DNA of 15,924 nt from Deltaproteobacteria bacterium (GTDB lineage Bacteria > Myxococcota_A > UBA9160 > SMWR01): contig JAFDAW010000080.1 in the NCBI GenBank assembly GCA_019313605.1, positions 1-15,924 of the forward strand, in the 5' to 3' direction. How positions within the stretch are numbered: the stretch's first letter is position 1; the number at the start of each line of letters is the position of its first letter. The notes under the pieces were generated by a model. The model did not search any database. It worked only from the letters and a program-made list of their open reading frames with translations, and was not told where the DNA came from. This document shows, one piece after another, positions 1 to 9,454 of the stretch. The position numbers and the translations under genes were made by a program.

Positions 1-112
1 AGGCCTTTCGCGTCGCGCGCTCCTGACCTGACGACCGAACGTACCGGCCCCCTTCATTTCGAATCGAGAGAGCTCTCTTTCTGAATTTCTTTATGTGGTT
101 GGTTGCGCGGGA

Positions 113-172
113 TCGGTGACGGGGGGCCATCGGGCTCGAACCCCATGTCGCCCGATAGCCCCCCGTCACCGA
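113..172 (-). repeat. Long near-perfect hairpin
   Basis: Arms 113-135 and 150-172 are complementary over 23 positions around a 14-nt loop. The only irregular pair is 128 with 157. On the plus strand this is C with A, a mismatch. On a minus-strand transcript it is G with U, an allowed wobble, so the helix is unbroken only in minus-strand RNA. That is the direction in which the hem operon is transcribed. No U-tract follows on either strand, so a classical intrinsic terminator is not clear; a processing or stability hairpin or a leader RNA are alternatives. Confidence 0.7.
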
Positions 173-250
173 CCCCGAGCAGCGCTTCCTTTCGCGAGAG
201 CTTTCCAAGAGGCGGTTTTCTTTGTGCGTAGGGAATGAATCGCAGAGGAG

Positions 251-361
251 CGGGACGCGAGAGCTGTGTGCCCGGACAGACCGCGACTGATTGGACTTGA
301 GCTGCACTAGCCGGGGCCCAGTGGCCGGATCGAGTTTCGAGCGAATAGCTCTCGCGTCCCG
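251..361. repeat. Perfect 15-bp inverted repeat enclosing 81 nt
   Basis: Positions 251-265 (CGGGACGCGAGAGCT) are the exact reverse complement of 347-361. The 81 nt between contain further short GC-rich complementarities such as GGCC/GGCC near 310-326. The inner ten bases of the left arm (CGCGAGAGCT, 256-265) recur at 193-202, so 347-356 could pair with either copy. This could be a structured RNA or a DNA site for a dimeric regulator; the sequence does not decide. Confidence 0.6.
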
Positions 362-466
362 GTCCCCGGGCAAAAGCCACACGTTGAACCAGATTATGAA
401 TGAGCAGCTCTCAACCGCCCGGTTTGTGGAGTATTGGGCAGTGCTCGGAACGCAGAAGGGGGGGAG

Positions 467-1819
467 TTAGAGAGAGACTTCGCGGGCGGCGTTCAGGCCG
501 GACTCGCAAGAATCGGAGACGCTGATTCCGCCGAGGTAGGCGCCCGCGAGGGCGAGGCCCGGGAGCTCCGCGAGTTGTTTGCGGATACGCGCGATGCGCG
601 CGACGTGGTCGCGTCCCGGCTGCGGGATGGCCTGGCGCCAGCGCGTCACCGCGAGGACACGCGGCTCTTCGCTCAGCCCCAGGATCTGATCGAGGTCAGC
701 GTAGACCTGCTTGACGACCTCCTCGTCCGACAGTTCGAAGGCTTCGGGCCAGCGCATGCCACCGACGATGCACTGCAGTAGTTCTCGACCCGCCGGCGCC
801 CGCGAGGGAAACAGCTGGCTCATGTAGAGGCAGCCGAGCAGCTTGATTTCGGCGCGGCGCGGAACCAGGAATCCGAAGCCGTCGATCTTCTCGCGTAGCG
901 CGTTCGGGTCGACGCCGAGGGGGACTCCGACGATTGGCGCGTACTGGATCGCCGCGAGGTCGTCGGCCAAATCCGGACTCACACCGCGCAGGATTTCGGC
1001 GGCCGCGTCGGCGGGCGTCGCGAGCACGACCCGCTTGGCGCGCACGCGGCGCTCACCCGCGGGTCCCGACGTGATGACCAGCCAGCGGTCGCCGTCGCGC
1101 CGAATGGCCGCCACCCGATTCTCGAGTGCAACGGGTTCGACGAGGCGCTCGGCGAGGGAGCGCGCGAACGGCCCCAGTCCCTCAGCCGCCGAGTGACTCC
1201 CCCGCAAGCCGCGTGGCCGCTTGCGAAACATCGACCCCAACGCGCCGAGTACGATCGATCCACTCTTTCGCTCCATTTCGACGAGCGAGGGGAACACCGC
1301 TTCGACGCCGAGTTCGCGCTCGTCTCCCGCGTACACGCCCGTGAGGAATGGCCCCACCAGCCCCTCGACGACCTGTTTGCCGAGGCGGCGAGTGAAGAAC
1401 TCGGCGACGCTCTCGTCGCTGGCTTTCGAGCGGCGAATGAACGGTTCGGCGAGCAATCGCAGCTTGCCGCTCGCACTCATCAGCGGGGTTCGCGCGAGTG
1501 CGATCGGCCCCATCGGGACGGGTTGCAGACCGCCCGCGTCGTAGATCCAGCGCTTCTTGCTCGCGGGCTGCGCGGCGAGCAGCGACTTCTCGGCCCCGTG
1601 CGTGCGGACGAATTTCAGCATCGGCGCCTTGATGTGGGTCGTATTCGGGCCGCGCTCGATCACGTAGCCCGACACGTGGTCGGTCCGCATCACGCCGCCG
1701 GGCCGGTCCGACGGGTCGATGACGAGCACATCTTTGCCCGTGAACTGCAATTGGAGCGCGGCCGCCAGGCCCGAGATTCCAGCTCCTGCGACGACTGCGC
1801 CGACTTCGGGATCGCTCAT
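467..1819 (-). CDS. hemG: Protoporphyrinogen oxidase, HemY type (hemG)
   Basis: This enzyme oxidises protoporphyrinogen IX to protoporphyrin IX using FAD, with oxygen as the usual acceptor for this family, at the membrane face. The 450 residues match the family length. The N-terminal dinucleotide-binding motif AGAGISG lies at residues 11-17, followed by RPGGVMRT at about 39-46. The C-terminus carries the FAD-side signature GAYLGGISVSDSCESG, typical of HemY-type enzymes. Its ATG shares one base with the hemN stop (TGATG, 1817-1821), and no strong SD precedes it, so translational coupling to hemN is likely. It is the last gene of the hemE-hemN-hemG operon. The family is oxygen-dependent as usually described, while its partner HemN is oxygen-independent. 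The gene is sometimes named hemY. Confidence 0.93.
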   Translation of the reverse strand: MSDPEVGAVVAGAGISGLAAALQLQFTGKDVLVIDPSDRPGGVMRTDHVSGYVIERGPNTTHIKAPMLKFVRTHGAEKSLLAAQPASKKRWIYDAGGLQPVPMGPIALARTPLMSASGKLRLLAEPFIRRSKASDESVAEFFTRRLGKQVVEGLVGPFLTGVYAGDERELGVEAVFPSLVEMERKSGSIVLGALGSMFRKRPRGLRGSHSAAEGLGPFARSLAERLVEPVALENRVAAIRRDGDRWLVITSGPAGERRVRAKRVVLATPADAAAEILRGVSPDLADDLAAIQYAPIVGVPLGVDPNALREKIDGFGFLVPRRAEIKLLGCLYMSQLFPSRAPAGRELLQCIVGGMRWPEAFELSDEEVVKQVYADLDQILGLSEEPRVLAVTRWRQAIPQPGRDHVARIARIRKQLAELPGLALAGAYLGGISVSDSCESGLNAAREVSL

Positions 1820-3240
1820 CAGACCGTCTTGCTGAACATGGGTTTGTCGCCCTTCCGTTGATCGGCGAGGTAGGCGTCGAAGGTCATCGCGACGTTGCGA
1901 ACCAGCAGCCGGCCGAGCGGCAACACGACGATGCTGCCATCGTCCGCCCGCTCGATCAGATCATCGGCCACGAACGGGTCGAGCTGTTGGAGTTCGCTCG
2001 CAAAGCGGGTCGCGAAGGGTTGCCCGAAGGCCGCCTCGAATTCTTCGGCCCGAAGCACGCCGTGGCACATCAGTCTTCCGATCACCCAGCGCCGCTCGAT
2101 GTCGTCGCGCGTCAGGTGATGGCCGCGCATGGTCGCGAGCCCGCGTTCCGCGACCGCATCCTCCCAGTCGCCGAGATTTCGCTGGGATTGCGCGTAGCTC
2201 GCGCGCAACTCGCTGATCGCGCTCGGCCCAAAGCCGATCAAATCCACTCCCGCCTGGGTGGTGTGCCCCATGAAGTTCCGGCGCAAGGTTCGGTCTTCAA
2301 GTGCCTGGGAAAGCTCATCTTCGGGTTTTGCGAAATGATCCAGCCCGATGAAGCGATAGCCCGCCTCAAGAAATCGCTCGATCGCCATCAGCATGATCCG
2401 CAGCTTCGTCGACGAATCCGGCAGGTCCTTCTTCTCGAAGCCGCGCTGCTGCTTGGCGATCCAGGTGACGTGCGCGTAGGAGTAGAGCGCGAGGCGATCC
2501 GGCTCGATCTCGAGTACCTGGTCGAGGGTCCGCGAGAAGCTCTCCTCGGTCTGGTAGGGCAGCCCGTAGATCAGATCGAAGTTCACCCCGACAAAGCCGC
2601 TCGCGCGGGAGACTTCGACGAGGTGCCGGGTCTGCTCGATGGGTTGGATCCGGTGGACGGCCTCCTGAACCTTGGGGTCGATGTCCTGAACGCCCAGCGA
2701 GATGCGATTGAATCCGCACTCGCGCAGCGCCGCCACGTGCTCGTCGGTCGTGACCCGCGGATCGACCTCGATCGAAATCTCGGCGCCTGCGCGCATCGGG
2801 AACGCATCGGTCACCGTGTAGAAGAGGCGCTTCACCTGATCGGGTGTGAGGTGGGTCGGCGTGCCTCCGCCCCAGTGCTGCTGAGAAGCGGTTCGCGGGC
2901 CGCTGGCCTCGCGCACCGCGGCCACCTCTCGCTCGATGGTGTCGAGAAATTTCAGCGGGAGTTCGGCCTTGGAGGTGATGACCCGGTTGCAGGCGCAGAA
3001 GTGGCAGAGGCTGCTGCAGAACGGAACGTGGACGTAGAGCGAGAGCCCGTCGCCTTCGTCGGCGACCGAGGCCGCTTCGGCGGCATCACCCGCGAGTTCC
3101 GTCTTGTATTGCTCGACGCCAAAGTCCTCTTTCCAGACGGGCGCGGTCGGGTAGCTCGTGTAGCGCGGGCCCTCGATCGCGTAGCGGGGCAGGATCTCTT
3201 CGATCCGCTCGAGGTCCAGCCCGAAGACGTCACGCGCCAC
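1819..3240 (-). CDS. hemN: Oxygen-independent coproporphyrinogen III dehydrogenase
   Basis: A radical-SAM enzyme that oxidatively decarboxylates coproporphyrinogen III to protoporphyrinogen IX without oxygen. The 473-residue protein has the N-terminal GPRYTSYPTAP segment (24-34) typical of true HemN, and the 4Fe-4S motif CX3CX2C at Cys75, Cys79 and Cys82 within HVPFCSSLCHFCACN. A further Cys84 matches the CxCN context of E. coli HemN. The SAM-contacting GGGTP lies at 124-128, and a HemN C-terminal domain follows. These features distinguish it from HemW-like paralogues. The start is GTG (3238-3240), preceded by AGGAGG about six bases upstream that lies inside hemE; the hemE stop is 11 nt inside this gene, so the two are coupled. 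Confidence 0.95.
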   Translation of the reverse strand: MARDVFGLDLERIEEILPRYAIEGPRYTSYPTAPVWKEDFGVEQYKTELAGDAAEAASVADEGDGLSLYVHVPFCSSLCHFCACNRVITSKAELPLKFLDTIEREVAAVREASGPRTASQQHWGGGTPTHLTPDQVKRLFYTVTDAFPMRAGAEISIEVDPRVTTDEHVAALRECGFNRISLGVQDIDPKVQEAVHRIQPIEQTRHLVEVSRASGFVGVNFDLIYGLPYQTEESFSRTLDQVLEIEPDRLALYSYAHVTWIAKQQRGFEKKDLPDSSTKLRIMLMAIERFLEAGYRFIGLDHFAKPEDELSQALEDRTLRRNFMGHTTQAGVDLIGFGPSAISELRASYAQSQRNLGDWEDAVAERGLATMRGHHLTRDDIERRWVIGRLMCHGVLRAEEFEAAFGQPFATRFASELQQLDPFVADDLIERADDGSIVVLPLGRLLVRNVAMTFDAYLADQRKGDKPMFSKTV

Positions 3241-4318
3241 AGGGCTCCTCCTCTCCGAGTGCGCGCGCGGCGTCGGTAAACGCGCGCACGCCTTCGACTG
3301 GCGTGTCGGGCAGGCAGCCGTGGCCGAGATTCAGGATGAGACCGCGTGCGGAGCTGGCATCCTCGGCGATGCGCCGGACACTCGCGAAGATGTCTTCGCG
3401 GCTCTGCTGAAGCGCGCAGGGATCGAGGTTGCCCTGGAGACTCGCGTTGCCGTTCGCGCGATGGGCGGCTTCCCTGACATCGACCCGCCAATCCAGCGAG
3501 AGCACGTCGGCCCCGGATTCGAGCATCTCGCCGAATACGTGCGCGCCATTGTTCACGTAGAGGATGAGGGGCGCGCCGTCGCGATTGATCCGCTCCGCGA
3601 TCTCGGTGTGAACCGGCAGCACCCACTCCCGGTACTCGTCGGGCGCGAGCAAGCCCGCCCAGGTATCGAAGAGTTGGACGACCTGGGCGCCGGCCTCGAT
3701 CTGGGCGTTCAGGTAGCCGACGACCATTTCGGTCAATACGGATTGCAGTGCGCGCAGCACTTCGGGCGCCGCGTACATCATCCGCTTTAGCGAACTGAAA
3801 TCCTTGGAGCCCTTCCCTTCCACCAGATACGCGGCGAGCGTAAACGGGGCACCCGCGAAGCCGAGCAGGGGGATGCGCTCGCTTTCGAGTTCTGCGCGCA
3901 AGACGCGGAGGATCTCGAACACGTACGGCGTGCCCTCCAGCGGGTCGGCCACCCGGAGCTTCTCGACCTGGTCGAGCGAGCGGATCGGATTGGCAATGGT
4001 GGGCCCGGGTTGAAAATCCACTTCGACCCCCATCGAGGGGATCGGCGTGAAGATGTCGGAAAACAGGATCACGGCCTCGCTTCCGACCAGCTCGATCGGC
4101 TGGAGGGACACCTCGACCGCGCGCTCGACGTCGCGACACATCTCGAGAAACGTCACCCCTTCGCGCACCTTGCGGTACTCGGGCAGGTAGCGGCCGGCTT
4201 GCCGCATCAACCAGACCGGGGGGCGATCGACAGGCTCTCCGCGGCAGCTCCGCAGCAATCGCTCTGTCGGATCGAGTTTGCCGACGGCGGGCCGAGACGT
4301 TTCTGCCCCACCACTCAT
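3230..4318 (-). CDS. hemE: Uroporphyrinogen III decarboxylase
   Basis: Cofactor-free cytosolic enzyme that removes four carboxyl groups from uroporphyrinogen III to give coproporphyrinogen III, the first step unique to the haem branch. The 362 residues match the family. Signature one, PVWLMRQAGRYLPEYR, spans 34-49 with the substrate-binding arginines. The catalytic Asp88 sits in FSDIFTPI. Signature two, LGFAGAPFTLAAYLVEG, spans 152-168 with Tyr164, and the C-terminal conserved His is near residue 333 in NLGHGCLP. The ATG has GGAG seven bases upstream and overlaps the stop of a six-codon reading frame (ATGA). It is first in the hem operon. A TACAAT box on the minus strand at 4405-4410 is the best -10 candidate, giving a leader of roughly 80 nt. 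Confidence 0.96.
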   Translation of the reverse strand: MSGGAETSRPAVGKLDPTERLLRSCRGEPVDRPPVWLMRQAGRYLPEYRKVREGVTFLEMCRDVERAVEVSLQPIELVGSEAVILFSDIFTPIPSMGVEVDFQPGPTIANPIRSLDQVEKLRVADPLEGTPYVFEILRVLRAELESERIPLLGFAGAPFTLAAYLVEGKGSKDFSSLKRMMYAAPEVLRALQSVLTEMVVGYLNAQIEAGAQVVQLFDTWAGLLAPDEYREWVLPVHTEIAERINRDGAPLILYVNNGAHVFGEMLESGADVLSLDWRVDVREAAHRANGNASLQGNLDPCALQQSREDIFASVRRIAEDASSARGLILNLGHGCLPDTPVEGVRAFTDAARALGEEEPCGA

Positions 4319-4335
4319 TGACCGACTCCGTTCAT
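4315..4335 (-). CDS. Possible six-codon leader ORF before hemE
   Basis: ATG at 4333-4335 starts a frame encoding MNGVGQ, whose TGA overlaps the hemE ATG as ATGA. A purine-rich AGAGGAAGGG (4336-4345) lies directly upstream as a possible ribosome site. It could couple translation into hemE. It could also be coincidental, because hemE has its own GGAG within this frame. Confidence 0.25.
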   Translation of the reverse strand: MNGVGQ

Positions 4336-4404
4336 CCCTTCCTCTCTTCGGGTTACCGAGTGGGCGACCTGTGTAGCTCGAAACCCGAGCCGTGTGAACG
4401 GTCG

Positions 4405-4410
4405 ATTGTA
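4405..4410 (-). promoter_or_regulatory. Candidate -10 box for the hem operon
   Basis: Minus-strand TACAAT differs from the TATAAT consensus at one position and is the best match upstream of hemE. No good -35 is visible. A GC-rich perfect inverted repeat (4414-4420 with 4425-4431, loop of 4) lies just upstream in the spacer region, where a regulator might act. The call rests on the hexamer alone. Confidence 0.35.
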
Positions 4411-4463
4411 GCCGCGCGCCGGGCGGCGCGCAGGGAATCGCCCTGGGCGATCGACAGCGCGAA

Positions 4464-4489
4464 ACACCCGGGGCCTCTCGGGCGGGTGT
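4464..4489 (+). repeat. Hairpin upstream of ispH
   Basis: ACACCCG (4464-4470) and CGGGTGT (4483-4489) form a perfect seven-pair stem with a 12-nt loop that can fold further. It sits 36-61 bases before the ispH start, just upstream of the proposed promoter. No T-tract follows. It may be a regulator site or a weak insulator. Confidence 0.35.
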
Positions 4490-4512
4490 CTTCTCAGCCC
4501 AAGCGATGCTGC

Positions 4513-4518
4513 TAATCT
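4513..4518 (+). promoter_or_regulatory. -10-like box 6 nt before ispH start
   Basis: TAATCT is followed by exactly six bases (GCCCCG) and then the ispH ATG. No SD sequence is present. A weak -35-like TTCTCA lies 16 bases upstream (4491-4496). This spacing would place transcription initiation at or next to the A of the start codon, giving a leaderless mRNA. Confidence 0.55.
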
Positions 4519-4524
4519 GCCCCG

Positions 4525-5451
4525 ATGCGTATTCTCATGGCCAGTCCCCGCGGCTTCTGCGCCGGTGTCGATCGCGCGATCGAAATCGTCGAGAGCGCCC
4601 TCAACCGCTTCGGAAAGCCCGTCTACGTCCGCCATGAGATCGTCCACAACCGCCACGTGGTCGACGATCTGCGCGCCAAGGGCGCGATCTTCATCGACGA
4701 CCTGGCCGAGGTTCCGCGCGGTGCGCTGCTGATCTACAGCGCCCATGGCGTTTCTCCGGCAGTTCGCGCCGAAGCCGCGAAGCGCGACCTCCAGGTGGTC
4801 GACGCCACCTGCCCGCTGGTCACCAAGGTTCACGTCGAAACCGGCCGCATGATCAAGCGCGATCTCGAAATCGTGCTGATCGGTCACGCGGGCCACGTCG
4901 AAGTCGAAGGAACGCTCGGGCACGGGGGCGATCGCATGCAATTGGTCGAATCCGCCGAAGACGTTCAGACACTCGAGGTGAAGGATCCGAGCCGGCTCGG
5001 CATCGTCACCCAGACCACGCTTTCGGTCGACGACACCCGCGAAGTCATGGACGCGCTGAAGGATCGCTTTCCGAAAGTTGCGCTGCCCCGCAAAGACGAC
5101 ATCTGCTACGCGACCCAGAATCGCCAGGACGCCGTCAAGAAACTCTGCAAAGAGGCGACCGTCGTCATCGTGGTGGGCGCCCCGGCGTCGTCCAACAGCA
5201 ACCGCCTGGTCGAACTCGCCGAGAAGCTCGGCGCGCGCTCGTACCTCGTGGAGACTGCGAAACAACTCGATCCGGCCTGGGTCGAAGGCGTGTCGTGTGT
5301 CGGTGTCACGGCTGGCGCATCCGCGCCGGAAGTCCTGGTAACCGAAGTGATCGAGCGCCTCCAGCAGATCTCCGGCGGCGATTTCTCCGTCGATTCACTG
5401 CCGCTCGTCGACGAGGGCGTGACCTTCCAGCTGCCCGCTTCACTGCGCTAG
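4525..5451 (+). CDS. ispH: 4-hydroxy-3-methylbut-2-enyl diphosphate reductase
   Basis: Iron-sulphur enzyme for the last step of the MEP pathway, reducing HMBPP to IPP and DMAPP in the cytosol. The 308 residues match the family. The three cluster cysteines are Cys12 (RGFCAGVDRA), Cys96 (DATCPLVTKVH) and Cys194 (DICYATQNRQ). Substrate-site residues are visible as His41 (HEIVHN), His74 (SAHGVS), and His124 and Glu126 (GHAGHVEVEGT), numbered nearly as in E. coli. It stands alone between the divergent hem operon and convergent clpA. No SD precedes the ATG, but a TAATCT box lies six bases upstream, so a leaderless transcript is inferred. Isoprenoid products feed quinones and the undecaprenyl carrier. 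Annotation is secure. Confidence 0.97.
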   Translation: MRILMASPRGFCAGVDRAIEIVESALNRFGKPVYVRHEIVHNRHVVDDLRAKGAIFIDDLAEVPRGALLIYSAHGVSPAVRAEAAKRDLQVVDATCPLVTKVHVETGRMIKRDLEIVLIGHAGHVEVEGTLGHGGDRMQLVESAEDVQTLEVKDPSRLGIVTQTTLSVDDTREVMDALKDRFPKVALPRKDDICYATQNRQDAVKKLCKEATVVIVVGAPASSNSNRLVELAEKLGARSYLVETAKQLDPAWVEGVSCVGVTAGASAPEVLVTEVIERLQQISGGDFSVDSLPLVDEGVTFQLPASLR

Positions 5452-5504
5452 CACGCGCTCCCGCCGATCGCTGGGGTTGGGGTCTTCCCGTGATTTGGGG
5501 TGTC

Positions 5505-7763
<2,259 letters not shown>

Positions 7764-7773
7764 GCGTCACCCG

Positions 7774-8130
7774 TCATTCCTTCTCGATCCCCGCGCGCAG
7801 AGGATAGCCCTGCCGCTCGGCCACCGTGTGTACCGCAGCGAGCTTGGTCTCCGCGACCTCGAGCACGTAGACGCCCGCAACCCCCAGGCCCGCGTTGTGG
7901 ATCTGGAGCATGATCTGGGTGGCCGCGGACGGCCCCTTGCCAAAGATGCTCTCGAGAATTCTCACCACGAACTCCATGGGTGTGTAGTCGTCGTTGTAGA
8001 GCAGCACCTTGAACCGCTCGGGTCGCGCGATCTTGCGCCGCGTTTGGGTCGCGACGCCACCTTCGTGCTGCGGATCCCCTGGATCCGGCGGGCCCTGCCC
8101 TCCCCCGGGCGGAATCGGTTCCTTCGGCAT
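7774..8130 (-). CDS. clpS: ATP-dependent Clp protease adaptor ClpS
   Basis: Small adaptor that binds destabilising N-terminal residues and delivers N-degron substrates to ClpA. Of 118 residues, the first 35 or so form a Pro/Gly-rich tail (PIPPGGGQGPPDPGDP), consistent with the flexible extension ClpS inserts into ClpA. The core carries YNDDYTPMEFV (45-55), where Asn46, Asp47 and Met52 match the E. coli N-degron pocket residues Asn34, Asp35 and Met40. His78 in QIHNAG matches His66, and VAETK follows in the usual place. It is first in the clpS-clpA operon. There is no SD, but TATCTT lies six bases before the ATG, suggesting leaderless initiation. Divergent from the gene at 8210. Confidence 0.96.
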   Translation of the reverse strand: MPKEPIPPGGGQGPPDPGDPQHEGGVATQTRRKIARPERFKVLLYNDDYTPMEFVVRILESIFGKGPSAATQIMLQIHNAGLGVAGVYVLEVAETKLAAVHTVAERQGYPLRAGIEKE

Positions 8131-8136
8131 TCCGGG

Positions 8137-8142
8137 AAGATA
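8137..8142 (-). promoter_or_regulatory. -10-like box 6 nt before clpS start
   Basis: Minus-strand TATCTT is followed by six bases (CCCGGA) and the clpS ATG. No SD is seen. The arrangement is the same as at ispH and the gene starting at 8210, and supports a leaderless clpS-clpA transcript. Confidence 0.5.
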
Positions 8143-8197
8143 GCGGCGGATTCAGGGGCCCGTCATCGCGGCGTCGGTCGGAAGCGGCGAGACGACC

Positions 8198-8203
8198 TAG
8201 ACT
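8198..8203 (+). promoter_or_regulatory. -10-like box 6 nt before the COG3146 gene
   Basis: TAGACT is followed by six bases (CCGCGC) and the GTG start at 8210. No SD is visible. The divergent clpS box lies 55 bases away, so the 79-bp gap must carry both promoters. Confidence 0.5.
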
Positions 8204-8209
8204 CCGCGC

Positions 8210-9454
8210 GTGCTGAGCGTCGAATGGACAGAGGGCGTCAACGATGTCGCGCGCGACGAGTGGAACGAACTCGTGGGCGCAGAGACGCCATTTCTCGAAT
8301 GGGATTGGCTTGCGTCGCTCGAAGACGCCGGCGCCGTCGGCCCTGAAACGGGCTGGTTGCCGAGGCCGCTGCTCGCCCGCGACGGCGGCCGTCTGGTCGC
8401 CGCGTGCCCCGTCTACATCAAGACCCACAGCGAAGGCGAGTTCGTCTTCGATTTTGCGTGGGCCGAAGCCGCTGCACGCGCGGGCATCCCCTACTACCCG
8501 AAGTTGCTCGTGGGGATCCCCTTCACGCCCGTGACCGGCGCGCGTTTTTTGATTGCACCCGACGTCGATCGCGGCGAGACGATCCGACTGCTCGGCTCGG
8601 CACTGCGGGAAACCTGCCTGAGCGGAAAATTGTCGGGCGTTCACATCAACTTCTGTCGAGAACACGAAGCCGCGGCGCTCGCCGACGACTCTGACGGTGC
8701 GCGAATCGACAACGACGCCTACATGCTCCGCGTCGGCTTTCAATATCACTGGCAAAATGCCGACTATCGGACTTTCGACGACTACCTCGGACAATTTCGC
8801 AGCAAGCGGCGAAACCAGATCAAGCGCGAGCGCCGAGAGATGGAGCGGCAGGGGATCTCGATCGAAGTGCTGACCGGAGATGCGATCACCGACGATCTCA
8901 TCGAGCCGATGTTCGCGTGTTATCTCGCCACGATCGAGAATCGCTACTGGGGGCGCCAGTACCTCAATCCCCACTTCTTCGAGCTGCTTCGAGACCGCTT
9001 CCGGCATCGGCTCTGCCTGGTGGTCGCTCGCAAAGGCGGCGAGATCATCGCGGGCACCACCAATGTGATCAAGGACGACACCCTCTACGGCCGCTATTGG
9101 GGGGCGCTACAAAACGCGCGTTACCTGCATTTCAACGTCTGCTACTACGCGGCCATCGAGCACTGCATCGCGGCGGAGATCGATCGGTTCGAGCCGGGTG
9201 CGGGGGGCGATTACAAATTTCTACGCGGCTTCGACGCCCAGCCCACCTACAGCCTGCACTTCCTCGCGGAGCCGAGGCTCGCCCACGCGGTGGCGGAATT
9301 CCTGCACCGCGAGCGCGCCAACGCCCACGCTGTGATCGACCATCTCCGCGAAAACAGTGTCCTCAAATCCACCTCTGGGCCCAGCGATCCCGCGAGCGAC
9401 ACCCCAGACGGGGCGCGGCCCGAAAATCGCACTAGACCGGATCGCGCATCGTGA
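8210..9454 (+). CDS. GNAT/FemAB-like protein, COG3146 (DUF482) family
   Basis: Member of the COG3146/DUF482 family, annotated as peptidogalycan biosynthesis or GNAT-type N-acyltransferase; the substrate is not established. In the 414 residues I see a cationic segment RSKRRNQIKRERREMERQG (197-215), the acyltransferase-like core GGEIIAGTTNV with YGRYWGAL (293-300), and the family motifs HFNVCYYAAIEHCI (307-320) and FEPGAGGDYKFLRGF (327-341). There is no signal peptide or membrane segment, so it is probably cytosolic. The last 30 or so residues are Pro/Ser/Asp-rich and unlikely to be conserved; their codons overlap the end of gor by 23 bp. The GTG start is chosen because no upstream in-frame start exists after the clpS promoter and a TAGACT box sits six bases before it. 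Confidence 0.88.
   Translation: MLSVEWTEGVNDVARDEWNELVGAETPFLEWDWLASLEDAGAVGPETGWLPRPLLARDGGRLVAACPVYIKTHSEGEFVFDFAWAEAAARAGIPYYPKLLVGIPFTPVTGARFLIAPDVDRGETIRLLGSALRETCLSGKLSGVHINFCREHEAAALADDSDGARIDNDAYMLRVGFQYHWQNADYRTFDDYLGQFRSKRRNQIKRERREMERQGISIEVLTGDAITDDLIEPMFACYLATIENRYWGRQYLNPHFFELLRDRFRHRLCLVVARKGGEIIAGTTNVIKDDTLYGRYWGALQNARYLHFNVCYYAAIEHCIAAEIDRFEPGAGGDYKFLRGFDAQPTYSLHFLAEPRLAHAVAEFLHRERANAHAVIDHLRENSVLKSTSGPSDPASDTPDGARPENRTRPDRAS

Larger units (their letters stand above)
1..466. other. Gene-free left end with inverted repeats
   Basis: This stretch lies downstream of hemG and holds no open frame I would call a gene. What it does hold is structure: a 23-bp-arm hairpin at 113-172, a 15-bp inverted repeat (251-265 with 347-361) enclosing 81 nt, a 12-bp palindrome AGAGAGCTCTCT at 67-78, and a direct repeat CGCGAGAGCT at 193-202 and 256-265. 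A minus-strand ATG at 55-57 opens a frame running off the left edge (about 19 codons, starting MKGAGTFGRQ). If that frame is a gene, this stretch would be its leader and promoter region, but I cannot confirm it. Confidence 0.6.

Noticed and set aside
113..172. tRNA-like T-arm (GGTTCGAGCCC, minus strand)
   Set aside because: Neither a proper five-pair T stem nor acceptor, D and anticodon arms can be built; the sequence is a simple long hairpin.
300..345. GCCACTG (minus strand) as part of a cobalamin riboswitch
   Set aside because: The required B12-box motif downstream and the core GGTG...CCCGC order are missing or on the wrong side; a seven-base match is expected by chance.
54..380. 108-codon minus-strand open frame in the left intergenic region
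   Set aside because: It spans both inverted repeats, has no SD, shows no recognisable domain, and its composition looks like GC-rich non-coding DNA.
1858..3279. Long plus-strand open frame opposite hemN
   Set aside because: Antisense shadow of a gene with clear radical-SAM motifs; long antisense frames are usual at this GC content.
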